DNA of 64,000 nucleotides from Cavia porcellus (lineage: Eukaryota > Chordata > Mammalia > Rodentia > Caviidae): positions 3,410,001-3,474,000 of the forward strand of contig NW_026947545.1 of assembly GCF_034190915.1 (NCBI RefSeq). Direction: 5' to 3'. The notes beneath the pieces were generated by a model. That model did not search any database. It was given only the letters and a program-made list of their open reading frames with translations, and was not told where the DNA came from. Of this stretch, positions 35,823-49,300 are shown piece after piece. The position numbers and the translations under genes were made by a program. Every line of letters starts with the position of its first letter. Position 1 is the first letter of the stretch.

Positions 35823-38800
35823 GAAAAACATCGCGGGGTGGTGCGCATTGTATGGGTGTGTGTTACATTACATTCACTAGTAGGAGTGAGAAAAACATCA
35901 CGGGGTGGTGCGCATTGTATGGGTGTGTGTTACATTACATTCACTAGTAGGAGTGAGAAAAACATCACGGTGTGGTGCGCATTTTATGGGTGTGTGTTAC
36001 ATTACATTCACTAGTAGGAGTGAGAAAAACATCACGGGGTGGTGCGCATTGTATGGGTGTGTGTTACATTAGATTCACTAGTAGGAGTGAGAAAAACATC
36101 ACGGGGTGGTGCGCATTGTATGGGTGTGTGTTACATTCACTAGTAGGAGTGAGAAAAACATAACGGGGTGGTGTGCATTGTATGGGTGTGTGTTACATTA
36201 CATTCACTAGTAGCAGTGAGAAAAACATCACGGGGTGGTGCGCATTGTATGGGTGTGTGTTACATTACATTCGCTAGTAGGAGTGAGAAAAACATCACGG
36301 CGTGGTGCGCATTGTGTGGGTGTGTGTTACATTACATTCACTAGTAGGAATGAGAAAAACATCTCGGGGTGGTGCACATTGTATGGTTGTGTGTTTCATT
36401 ACATTCACTAGTAGGAGTGAGAAAAACATCAAGGGGTGGTGTGAATCGGAGTGTCTGAATTAGGATAGGCAGTGAGTGGCAATGTAGGATGGAGAAAAGC
36501 ACCGCGGAGTGGTCAGCATGGGGAGGTCAGGGAACATGAAGTGGCAATGTAGGATAGGTTTCTGAAAAACATCGCGGGGTGGTGCGCATTGTATGGGTGT
36601 GTGTTACATTACTTTCACTAGTAGGAGTGAGAAAAACATCACGGGGTGGTGCGCATTGTATGGGTGTGTGTTACATTACATTCACTAGTAGGAGTGAGAA
36701 AAACATCACGGGGTGGTGCGCATTGTATGGGTGTGTGTTACATTACATTCACTAGTAGGAGTGAGAAAAACATCACGGGGTGGTGCTCATTGTATGGGTG
36801 TGTGTTACATTACATTCACTAATAGGAGTGAGAAAAACATCACGGGGTGGTGCGCATTGTATGGGTGTGTGTTACATTACATTCACTAGTAGGAGTGAGA
36901 AAAACATCACGGGGTGGTGCGCATTGTATGGGTGTGTGTTACATTACCTTCACTAGTAGGAGTGAGAAAAACATCACGGGGTGGTGGGCATTGTATGGGT
37001 GTGTGTTACATTACATTCACTAGTAGCAGTGAGAAAAACATCACGGGGTGGTGCGCATTGTATGGGTGTGTGTTACATTACATTCACTAGTAGGAGTGAG
37101 AAAAACATCACGGTGTGGTGCGCATTGTATGGGTGTGTGTTACATTACATTCACTAGTAGGAGTGAGAAAAACATCATGGGGTGGTGTGCATTGTATGGG
37201 TGTGTGTTACATTACATTTACTAGTAACAGTTATAAAAACAGCACGTGGTGGTGTGCATTGTATGGGTGTGTGTTACATTAGATTCACTAGTAGGAGTGA
37301 CAAAAACATCACGGGGTGGTGCGCATTGTATGGGTGTGTATTACATTACATTCACTAGTAGGAGTGAGAAAAACCTCGCGGGGTGGTGCGCATTGTATGG
37401 GTGTGTGTTACATTACATTCACTAATAGGAGTGAGAAAAACATCACGGGGTGGTGCGCATTGTATGGGTGTGTGTTACATTACATTCACTAGTAGGAGTG
37501 AGAAAAACATCACGGCGTGGTGCGCATTGTGTGGGTGTGTGTTACATTACATTCAGTAGTAGGAGTGAGAAAAACATCGCGGGGTGGTGCACATAGTATG
37601 GTTGTGTGTTTCATTACATTCACTAGTAGGAGTGAGAAAAACATCAAGGGGTGGTGTGAATCGAAGGGTCTGAATTAGGATAGGCAGTGAGCGGCAATGT
37701 AGGAGGGAGAAAAGCACCGCGGGGTGGTCAGCATCGGGAGGTCAGGGAACATTCAGTGGCAATGTAGGATAGGTTTCTGAAAAACATCGCGGGGTGGTGC
37801 GCATTGTATGAGTGTGTGTTACATTAGATTCACTAGTAGCAGTGAGAGAAACATCACGGGGTGGTGCGCATTGTATGGGTGTGTGTTACATTACATTCAC
37901 TAATAGGAGTGAGAGAAACATCACGGGGTGGTGCGCATTGTATGGGTGTGTGTCACATTACATTCACTAGTAGGAGTGAGAAAATCATCACGGGGTGGTG
38001 TGAATCGGAGGGTCTGAGTTTGAATAGGCAGTGAGTGGCAATGTAGGATGGAGAAAAGCATCGCGGGGTGGTCAGGATGGGGAGGTCAGGGAACATGCAG
38101 TGGCAATGTAGGATAGGTTTCTGAAAAACATCGCGGGGTGGTGCGCATTGTATGGGTGTGTGTTACATTACATTCACTAGTAGGATTGAGAAAAACATCA
38201 CGGGGTGGTGCGCATTGTATGGGTGTGTGTTATATTACATTCACTAGTAGGAGTGAGAAAAACATCACGGGGAGGTGCGCATTGTATGGGTGTGTGTTAC
38301 ATTACATTCACTAGTAGGAGTGAGAAAAACATCACGGGGTGGTGCGCATTGTATGGGTGTGTGTTTCATTAGATTCACTAGTAGCGGTGAGAAAAACAAC
38401 ATGGGGTGGTGTGAATCAGAGTGTCTGAATTAGGATAGGCAGTGAGTGGCAATGTAGGATGGAGAAAAGCACCGCGGGGTGGTCAGCATGGGGAGGTCAG
38501 GGAACATGCAGTGGTAATGTAGGATAGGTTTCTGAAAAACATCGCGGGGTGGTGCGCAATGTATGAGTGTGTGTTACATTAGATTCACTAGTAGCAGTGA
38601 GAGAAACATCACGGGGTGGTGCGCATTGTATGGGTGTGTGTTACATTACATTCACTAATAGGAGTGAGAGAAACATCACGGGGTGGTGCGCATTGTATGG
38701 GTGTGTGTCACATTACATTCACTAGTAGGAGTGAGAAAATCATCACGGGGTGGTGTGAATCGGAGGGTCTGAGTTTGAATAGGCAGTGAGTGGCAATGTA

Positions 38801-39221
38801 GGATGGAGAAAAGCATCGCGGGGTGGTCAGGATGGGGAGGTCAGGGAACATGCAGTGGCAATGTAGGATAGGTTTCTGAAAAACATCGCGGGGTGGTGCG
38901 CATTGTATGGGTGTGTGTTACATTACATTCACTAGTAGGATTGAGAAAAACATCACGGGGTGGTGCGCATTGTATGGGTGTGTGTTATATTACATTCACT
39001 AGTAGGAGTGAGAAAAACATCACGGGGAGGTGCGCATTTTATGGGTGTGTGTTACATTACATTCACTAGTAGGAGTGAGAAAAACATCACGGGGTGGTGT
39101 GAATCGGGGGGTCTGAATTAGGATAGGCAGTGCGTGGCAATGTAGGATGGAGAAAAGCACCACGGGGTGGTCAGCATGGGGAGGTCAGGGAACATGCAGT
39201 GGCAATGTAGGATAGGTTTCT
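35823..39221 (+). repeat. 6.38-kb duplication, copy 2, long half (3,399 bp)
   Basis: The order is 9 A, j at 36421, 16 A, e at 37636, 3 A, c at 37980, 4 A, d at 38391, 3 A, c at 38735, 3 A, b at 39079. It matches 29440-32838 unit for unit and in total length. A private change, gcgcattttatggg, is present near 39,033. No gene is visible. Confidence 0.88.
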
Positions 39222-40230
39222 GAAAAACATCGCGGGGTGGTGCGCATTGTATGGGTGTGTGTTACATTACATTCACTAGTAGGAGTGAGAAAAACATCAC
39301 GGGGTGGTGCGCATTGTATGGGTGTGTGTTACATTACATTCACTAGTAGGAGTGAGAAAAACATCACGGTGTGGTGCGCATTTTATGGGTGTGTGTTACA
39401 TTACATTCACTAGTAGGAGTGAGAAAAACATCACGGGGTGGTGCGCATTGTATGGGTGTGTGTTACATTAGATTCACTAGTAGGAGTGAGAAAAACATCA
39501 CGGGGTGGTGCGCATTGTATGGGTGTGTGTTACATTCACTAGTAGGAGTGAGAAAAACATAACGGGGTGGTGTGCATTGTATGGGTGTGTGTTACATTAC
39601 ATTCACTAGTAGCAGTGAGAAAAACATCACGGGGTGGTGCGCATTGTATGGGTGTGTGTTACATTACATTCGCTAGTAGGAGTGAGAAAAACATCACGGC
39701 GTGGTGCGCATTGTGTGGGTGTGTGTTACATTACATTCACTAGTAGGAATGAGAAAAACATCTCGGGGTGGTGCACATTGTATGGTTGTGTGTTTCATTA
39801 CATTCACTAGTAGGAGTGAGAAAAACATCAAGGGGTGGTGTGAATCGGAGTGTCTGAATTAGGATAGGCAGTGAGTGGCAATGTAGGATGGAGAAAAGCA
39901 CCGCGGAGTGGTCAGCATGGGGAGGTCAGGGAACATGAAGTGGCAATGTAGGATAGGTTTCTGAAAAACATCGCGGGGTGGTGCGCATTGTATGGGTGTG
40001 TGTTACATTACTTTCACTAGTAGGAGTGAGAAAAACATCACGGGGTGGTGCGCATTGTATGGGTGTGTGTTACATTACATTCACTAGTAGGAGTGAGAAA
40101 AACATCACGGGGTGGTGCGCATTGTATGGGTGTGTGTTACATTACATTCACTAGTAGGAGTGAGAAAAACATCACGGGGTGGTGCGCATTGTATGGGTGT
40201 GTGTTACATTACATTCACTAGTAGGAGTGA
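39222..40230 (+). repeat. Truncated start of a third long-half copy
   Basis: Nine A units and a j-family B-C at 39820 repeat the start of the long half, including the 62-bp unit near 39,533. After only four A units the pattern breaks off and joins the block beginning at 40231. The changeover, somewhere in 39963-40230, is the downstream edge of the 6.38-kb duplication. No gene is visible. Confidence 0.82.
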
Positions 40231-43172
40231 GAAAAACATCACAGGGCGGTGTGAATCGGAGTGTCTGAATTAGGATAGGCAGTGAGTGGCAATGTAGGAT
40301 GGAAAAAAGCACCGCGGGGTGGTCAGCATAGAGAGGTCAGGGAACATGCAGTGGCAATGTAGGATAGGTTTCTGAAAAACATCGCGGGGTGGTGCGCATT
40401 GTATGGGTGTGTGTTACATTACATTCACTAGTAGGTGTGAGAAAAACATCACGGGGTGGTGCGCATTGTATGGGTGTGTGTTACATTACACTCACTAGTA
40501 GGAGTGAGAAAAACATCACGGGGTGGTGCGCATTGTGTGGGTGTGTGTTACATTACATTCACTAGTAGGAGTGAGAAAAACATCGCGGGGTGGTGCGCAT
40601 TGTATGGGTGTGTGTTACATTACACTCACTAGAAGGAGTGAGAAAAACATCACGTGGTGGTGCGCATTGTATGGGTGTGTGTTACATTACATTCCCTAGT
40701 AAGGGTGAGAAAAACATCACGGGGTGGTGCGCATTGTACTGGTGTGTGTTACATTACATTCACTAGTAGGGGTGAGAAAAACATAACGGGGAGGTGCGCA
40801 TTGTATGGGTGTGTGTTACATTACATTCACTAGTAGGAGTGAGAAAAACATCACGGGGCGGTGTGAATCGGAGGGTCTGATTTAGGATAGGCAGTGAGTG
40901 GCAATGTAGGATGGAGAAAAGCATTGCGGGGTGGTCAGCATGGGGAGGTCAGGGAACATGCAATGGCAATGTAGGGTAGGTTTCTGAAAAACATCGCGGC
41001 GTGGTGCGCATTGTATGGGTGTGTGTTACATTACATTCACTAGTAGGAGTGAGAAAAACATCACGGGGTGGTGCGCATTGTATGGGTGTGTGTTACATTA
41101 CATTCACTAGTAGGAGTGAGAAAAACATCACGTGGTGGTGTGAATCGGAGGGTCTGAATTAGGATAGGCAGTGAGTGGCAAGGTAGGATGGAGAAAAGCA
41201 CCGCGGGGTGGTCAGCATGGGGAGGTCAGAGAACATGCAGTGGCAATGTAGGATAGGTTTCTGAAAAACATCGCGGTGTAGTGCGCATTGTATGGGTGTG
41301 TGTTACATTACATTTACTAGTAGGAGTGAGAAAAACATCACGGGGTGGTGCGCATTGCATGGGTGTGTTTACATTACATTCACTAGTAGGAGTGAGAAAA
41401 ACATCATGTGGTGGTGCGCATTGTATGGGTGTGTGTTACATTACATTCACTAGTAGGAGTGAGAAAAACATCACGGGGTGGTGCGCATTGTATGGGTGTG
41501 TGTTACATTACATTCACTAGTAGGAGTGAGAAAAACATCACGGGGAGGTGCGCATTGTATGGGTGTGTGTTACATTACATTCACTAGTAGGAGTGAGAAA
41601 AACATCACGGGGTGGTGCGCATTGTATGGGTGTGTGTTACATTACATTCACTAGTAAGAGTGAGAAAAACATCACGGGGTGGTGTAAATCGGAGTGTTTG
41701 AATTAGGATAGGCAGTGAGTGGCAATGTAGGATGGAGAAAAGCCCCGCGGGGTTGTCAGCATGGGGAGGTCAGGGAACATGCAGTGGCAATGTAGGATAG
41801 GTTTCTGAAAAACATCGCGGGGTGGTGCGCATTTTATGGGTGTGTTTTACATTACATTCACTAGTAGGAGTGAAAAAAAACATCACGGGGTGGTGCCCAT
41901 TGTATGGGTGTGTGTTACATTACATTCACTAGTAGGAGTGAGAAAAACATCACGTGGTGGTGTGAATCGGAGGGTCTGAATTAGGATAGGCAGTGAGTGG
42001 CAATGTAGGATGGAGAAAAGCACCGTGGAGTGGTCAGCATGGGGAGGTCAGGGAACATGCAGTGGCAATGCAGGATAGGTTTCTGAAAAACATCGCGGTG
42101 TGGTGCGCATTGTATGGGTGTGTGTTACATTACATTCACTAGTAGGAGTGAGAAAAACATCACGGGGTGGTGCGCATTGCATGGGTGTGTTTACATTACA
42201 TTCACTAGTAGGAGTGAGAAAAACATCATGTGGTGGTGCGCATTGTATGGGTGTGTGTTACATTACATTCACTAGTAGGAGTGAGAAAAACATCACGGGG
42301 TGGTGCGCATTGTATGGGTGTGTGTTACATTACATTCACTAGTAGGAGTGAGAAAAATATCACGGGGTCGTGCGCATTGTATGGGTGTGTGTTACATTAC
42401 ATTCACTAGGAGGAGTGAGAAAAACATCACGGGGTGGTGTGAATCGGAAGGTCTGAATTAGGATAGGCAGTGAGTGGCAATGTAGGATTGAGAAAAGCAC
42501 CGCGGAGTGATCAGCATGGGGAGGTCAGGGAACATGCAGTGGCAATGTAGGATAGGATTCTTAAAAACATCGCGGGGTGGTGCGCATTGTATGGGTGTGT
42601 GTTACATTACATTCACTAGTAGGAGTGAGAAAAAAATCACGGGGTGGTGCGCATTGTATGGCTGTGTGTTACATTACATTCACTAGTAGGAGTGAGAAAA
42701 ACATCACGTGGTGGTGTGAATTGGAGGGTCTGAATTAGGATAGGCAGTGAGTGGCAATGTAGGATGGAGAAAAGCACCGCGGGGTGGTCAGCATGGGGAG
42801 GTCAGGGAACATGCAGTGGCAAAGTAGGATAGGTTTCTGAAAAACATCGCGGTGTGGTGCGCATTGTATGGGTGTGTGTTACATTACATTCACTAGTAGG
42901 AGTGAGAAAAACATCACGGCGTGGTGCCCATTGCATGGGTGTATTTACATTACATTCACTAGTAGGAGTGAGAAAAACATCATGGGGTGGTGCGCATTGT
43001 ATGGGTGTGTGTTACATTACATTCACTAGTAGGAGTGAGAAAAACATCACGGGGTGGTGCGCATTGTATGGGTGTGTTTTACATTATATTCACTAGTAGG
43101 AGTGAGAAAAACATCACGGGGTGGTGCGCATTGTATGGGTGTGTGTTACATTACATTCACTAGCAGGTGTGA
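40231..43172 (+). repeat. Seven-module block, copy of 20310-23037
   Basis: B-C modules start at 40231, 40843, 41120, 41664, 41942, 42419 and 42696, with following A runs of 7, 2, 6, 2, 5, 2 and 5. It repeats 20310-23037 at an offset of about 19,921 bp, with shared private variants such as gatggaaaaaagcacc, actggtgtg, gcattgcgggg and tagggtaggttt. It differs by in-register gains and losses: the module at 41942 has no partner of the same spacing upstream. No gene is visible. Confidence 0.83.
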
Positions 43173-46100
43173 AAAAAGCATCACGGGGTGGTGTGAATCG
43201 GAGGGTCTGAATTAGGATAGGCAGTGAGTGGCAATGTCGGATGGAGAAAAGCACCGCGGGGTGGTCAGCATGGAGAGGTCAGGGAACATGCAGTGGCAAT
43301 GTAGGATAGGTTTCTGAAAAACATCGCGAGGTGGTGCACATTGTATAGGTGTGTGTTACATTACATTCACTAGTAGGAGTGAGAAAAACATCACGGGGTG
43401 GTGTGCATTGTATGGGTGTGTGTTACATTACATTCACTAGTAGGAGTGAGAAAAACATCACGGGGTGGTGCCCATTGTATGGGTGTGTGTTACATTACAT
43501 TCACTACTAGGAGTGAGAAAAACATCACGGGGTGGTGCGCATTTTATGGGTGTGTGTTACATTACATTCACTAGTAGGAGTGAGAAAAACATCACGGGGT
43601 GGTGCACATTGTATGGGTGTCTGTTACATTACATTCACTAGTAGGAGTGAGAAAAACATCACGTGGTGGTGCGCATTGTATGGGTGTGTGTTACATTACA
43701 TTCACTAGGAGGAGTGAGAAAAACATCACGGGGTGGTGTGAATCGGAGGGTTTGAATTAGGATAGGCAGTGAGTGGCAATGTAGGATGGAGAAAAGCACC
43801 GTAGAGTGGGCAGCATGGGGAGGTCAGGGAACATGCAGTGGCAATGTAGGATAGGTTTCTGAAAAACATCGCGGGGTGGTGCGCATTGTATGGGTGTGTG
43901 TTACATTACATTCACTAGTAGGAGTGAGAAAAACATCGCGGGGTGGTGCGCATTGTATGGGTGTGTGTTACATTACATTCACTAGTAGGAGTGAGAAAAA
44001 CATCACGGGGTGGTGTGAATCGGGGGGTCTGAATTAGGATAGGCAGTGCGTGGCAATGTAGGATGGAGAAAAGCACCACGGGGTGGTCAGCATGGGGAGG
44101 TCAGGGAACATGCAGTGGCAATGTAGGATAGGGTTCTGAAAAACATCGCGGGGTGGTGCGCATTGTATGGGTGTGTGTTACATTACATTCACTAGTAGGA
44201 GTGAGAAATACATCACGGGGTGGTGCGCATTGTATGGGTGTGTGTTACATTACATTCACTAGTAGCAGTGAGAAAAACATCACGGGGTGGTGCGCATTGT
44301 ATGGGTGTGTGTTACATTACATTCACTAGTAGGAGTGAGAAAAACATCACGGGGTGGTGCGTATTGTATGGGTGTGTGTTACATTACATTCACTAGTAGG
44401 AGTGAGAAAAACATCACGGGGTGGTGCTCATTGTATGGGTGTGTGTTACATTACATTCACTAATAGGAGTGAGAAAAACATCACGGGGTGGTGCGCATTG
44501 TATGGGTGTGTGTTACATTACATTCACTAGTAGGAGTGAGAAAAACATCACGGGGTGGTGCGCATTGTATGGGTGTGTGTTACATTACCTTCACTAGTAG
44601 GAGTGAGAAAAACATCACGGGGTGGTGGGCATTGTATGGGTGTGTGTTACATTACATTCACTAGTAGCAGTGAGAAAAACATCACGGGGTGGTGCGCATT
44701 GTATGGGTGTGTGTTACATTACATTCACTAGTAGGAGTGAGAAAAACATCACGGTGTGGTGCGCATTGTATGGGTGTGTGTTACATTACATTCACTAGTA
44801 GGAGTGAGAAAAACATCATGGGGTGGTGTGCATTGTATGGGTGTGTGTTACATTACATTCACTAGTAACAGTTATAAAAACAGCACGTGGTGGTGTGCAT
44901 TGTATGGGTGTGTGTTACATTAGATTCACTAGTAGGAGTGAGAAAAACATCACGGGGTGGTGCGCATTGTATGGGTGTGTATTACATTACATTCACTAGT
45001 AGGAGTGAGAAAAACCTCGCGGGGTGGTGCGCATTGTATGGGTGTGTGTTACATTACATTCACTAATAGGAGTGAGAAAAACATCACGGGGTGGTGCGCA
45101 TTGTATGGGTGTGTGTTACATTACATTCACTAGTAGGAGTGAGAAAAACATCACGGCGTGGTGCGCATTGTGTGGGTGTGTGTTACATTACACTCAGTAG
45201 TAGGAGTGAGAAAAACATCGCGGCGTGGTGCACATTGTATGGTTGTGTGTTTCATTACATTCACTAGTAGGAGTGAGAAAAACATCAAGGGGTGGTGTGA
45301 ATCGAAGGGTCTGAATTAGGATAGGCAGTGAGCGGCAATGTAGGAGGGAGAAAAGCACCGCGGGGTGGTCAGCATCGGGAGGTCAGGGAACATGCAGTGG
45401 CAATGTAGGATAGGTTTCTGAAAAACATCGCGGGGTGGTGCGCATTGTATGAGTGTGTGTTACATTAGATTCACTAGTAGCAGTGAGAGAAACATCACGG
45501 GGTGGTGCGCATTGTATGGGTGTGTGTTACATTACATTCACTAATAGGAGTGAGAGAAACATCACGGGGTGGTGCGCATTGTATGGGTGTGTGTCACATT
45601 ACATTCACTAGTAGGAGTGAGAAAATCATCACGGGGTGGTGTGAATCGGAGGGTCTGAGTTTGAATAGGCAGTGAGTGGCAATGTAGGATGGAGAAAAGC
45701 ATCGCGGGGTGGTCAGGATGGGGAGGTCAGGGAACATGCAGTGGCAATGTAGGATAGGTTTCTGAAAAACATCGCGGGGTGGTGCGCATTTTATGGGTGT
45801 GTGTTACATTACATTCACTAGTAGGATTGAGAAAAACATCACGGGGTGGTGCGCATTGTATGGGTGTGTGTTATATTACATTCACTAGTAGGAGTGAGAA
45901 AAACATCATGGGGAGGTGCGCATTGTATGGGTGTGTGTTACATTACATTCACTAGTAGGAGTGAGAAAAACATCACGGGGTGGTGCGCATTGTATGGGTG
46001 TGTGTTTCATTAGATTCACTAGTAGCGGTGAGAAAAACAACATGGGGTGGTGTGAATCAGAGTGTCTGAATTAGGATAGGCAGTGAGTGGCAATGTAGGA

Positions 46101-46384
46101 TGGAGAAAAGCACCGCGGGGTGGTCAGCATGGGGAGGTCAGGGAACATGCAGTGGTAATGTAGGATAGGTTTCTGAAAAACATCGCGGGGTGGTGCGCAT
46201 TGTATGGGTGTGTTTTACATTACATTCACTAGTAGGAGTGAGAAAAACATCACGGGATGGTGTGAATCGAAGGGTCTGTATTAGGATAGGCAGTGAGTGG
46301 CAATGTAGGATGGAGAAAAGCACCGCGGGGCGGTCAGCATGTGGAGTTCACGGAACATGCAGTGGCAATGTATAATAGGTTTCT
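43173..46384 (+). repeat. Super-unit copy 3 (~3.2 kb)
   Basis: The order is module at 43173, 6 A, module at 43718, 2 A, b at 43995, 17 A, e at 45277, 3 A, c at 45621, 4 A, d at 46032, 1 A, g at 46242. The a-family module that usually leads is missing; the preceding 5-unit run (42839-43172) looks like a fusion across it. The g module with gcatgtggagttca and tataatagg matches 17041-17183. A cagttat unit lies at 44865. No gene is visible. Confidence 0.85.
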
Positions 46385-49300
46385 GAAAAACATCGCGGGT
46401 TGGTGCGCATTGTATGGGTGTGTATTACATTACATTCACTATTAGGAGTGAGAAAAACTTCACGGGGTGGTGCGCATTGTATGGGTGTGTGTTATATTAC
46501 ATTCACTAGTAGGAGTGAGAAAAACATCACGGGGTGATGCGCATTGTATGGGTGTGTGTTACATTACATTCACTAGTAGGAGTGAGAAAAACGTCACGGG
46601 GTGGTGTGAATCGGAAGGTCTGAATTAGGATAGGCAGTGAGTGGCAATGTAGGATGGAAAAAAGCACCGCGGGGTGGTCAGCATGGGGAGGTCAGGGAAG
46701 ATGCAGTGGCAATGTAGGATAGGTTTCTGAAAAACATCGCGGGGTGGTGCGCATTGTATGGGTGTGTGTTACATTACATTCACTAGTAGGAGTGAAAAAA
46801 ACATCACGGGTGGTGCGCATTGTATGGGGGTGTGTTACATTACATTCACTAGTAGGAGTCAGAAAAACATCACGGGGTGGTGCGCATTGTAAGGTTGTGT
46901 GTTACAATACATTCACTAATAGGAGTGAGAAAAACATCACGGGGTGGTGCGCATTGTATGGGTGTGTGTTACATTACATTCACTAGTAGGAGTGAGAAAA
47001 ACATCACGGGGTGGTGCGCATTGTATGGGTGTGTGTTACATTAGATTCACTAGTAGGAGTGAGAAAAACATCACGGGGTGGTGCGCATTGTATGGGTGTG
47101 TGTTACATTCACTAGTAGGAGTGAGAAAAACATAACGGGGTGGTGTGCATTGTATGGGTGTGTGTTACATTACATTCAATAGTAGCAGTGAGAAAAACAT
47201 CACGGGGTGGTGCGCATTGTATGGGTGTGTGTTACATTACATTCGCTAGTAGGAGTGAGAAAAACATCACGGCGTGGTGCGCATTGTGTGGGTGTGTGTT
47301 ACATTACATTCACTAGTAGGAATGAGAAAAACATCTCGGGGTGGTGCACATTGTATGGTTGTGTGTTTCATTACATTCACTAGTAGGAGTGAGAAAAACA
47401 TCAAGGGGTGGTGTGAATCGGAGGGTCTGAATTAGGATAGGCAGTGAGTCGCAATGTAGGAGGGAGAAAAGCACCGCGGGGTGGTCAGCATGGGGAGGTC
47501 AGGGAACATGCAGTGGCAATGTAGGATAGGTTTCTGAAAAATATCGCGGGGTGGTGCGCATTGTATGGGTGTGTGTTACATTAGATTCACTAGTAGCAGT
47601 GAGAGAAACATCACGGGGTGGTGCGCATTGTATGGGTGTGTATTACATTACATTCACTAATAGGAGTGAGAGAAACTTCACGGGGTGGTGCGCATTGTAT
47701 GGGTGTGTGTCACATTATATTCACTAGTAGGAGTGAGAAAATCATCACGGGGTTTTGTGAATCGGAGGGTCTGAGTTTGAATAGGCAGTGAGTGGCAATG
47801 TAGGATGGAAAAAAGCATCGCGGGGTGGTCAAGATGGGGAGGTCAGGGAACATGCAGTGGTAATGTAGGATAGGTTTCTGAAAAACATCGCGGGGTGGTG
47901 CGCATTGTATGGGTGTGTGTTACATTACATTCACTAGTAGGAGTGAGAAAAACATCATGGGGTGGTGTGCATTGTATGGGTGTGTGTTATATTACATTCA
48001 CTAGTAGGAGTGAGAAAAACATCACGGGTAGGTGCGCATTGTATGGGTGTGTGTTACATTACATTCACTAGTAGGAGTGAGAAAAACATCACGGGGTGGT
48101 GCACCTTGTATGGGTGTGTGTTACATTACATTCAATAGTAGGCGTGAGAAAAACATCATGGGGTGGTGCGCATTGTATGGGTGTGTGTTACATTACATTC
48201 ACTAGTAGGAGTGAGAAAAACATCACGGGGTGGTGTGAATTGGAGGGTTTGAATTAGGAAAGGCAGTGAGTGGCAATGTAGGATGGAGAAAACACCGCGG
48301 GGTGGTCAGCAGGGGGAGGTCAGGTAACATGCAGTGGCAATGTAGGATAGGTTTCTGAAAAACAAAGCGGGGTGGTGCGCATTGTATGGGTGTGTGTTAC
48401 ATTAGATTCACTAGTAGGAGTGAGAAAAACATCATGGGGTGGTGCGCATTTTATGGATGTGTTACATTACATTCACTAGTAGGAGTGAGAAAAACATCAT
48501 GGGTTTTTGCGCATTGTATGAGTGTGTGTTACATTACATTCACTAGTAGGAGTGAGAAAAACAACACGGGGTGGTGCGCATTGTATGGGTGTGTGTTACA
48601 TTACATTCACTAGTAGGAGTGAGAAAAACATCACGGGGTGGTGCGCATTGTATGGGTGTGTGTTACATTATATTCACTAGTAGGAGTGAGAAAAACATCA
48701 CGGGGTGGTGCGCATTGTATGGGTGTGTGTTACATTCACTAGTAGGAGTGAGAAAAACATAACGGGGTGGTGTGCATTGTATGGGTGTGTGTTACATTAC
48801 ATTCACTAGTAGGAGTGAGAAAAACATCACGGGGTGGTGCGCATTGTATGGGTGTGTGTTACATTACATTCACTAGTAGGAGAGAGAAAAACATCACAGC
48901 GTGGTGCGCATTGTGTGGGTTGTGTTACATTACATTCACTAGTAGGAGTGAGAAAAACATCGCGGGGTGGTGCACATTGTATGGTTGTGTGTTTCATTAC
49001 ATTCACTAGTAGGAGTGAAAAAAACATCAAGGGGTGGTGTGAATCGGAGGGTCTGAATTAAGATAGGCAGTGAGTGGCAATGTAGGAGGGAGAAAAGCAC
49101 CGCGGGGTGGTCAGCATGGGCAGGTCAGGGAACATGCAGTGGTAATGTAGGATAGGTTTCTGAAAAACATCGCGGGTGGTGCGCATTGTATGGGTGTGTG
49201 TTACATTACATTCACTAGTAGGAGTGAGAAAAACATAACGGGGTGGTGTGCATTTTATGGGTGTGTGTTACATTACATTCACTAGTAGGAGTGAGAAAAA

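Noticed and set aside
26457..39221. Assembly artefact as the cause of the 6.38-kb duplication
   Set aside because: The copies differ by scattered substitutions and one single-base insertion, which a simple duplicated contig would not show. It cannot be fully excluded without reads, so it is reported as a real but testable feature.
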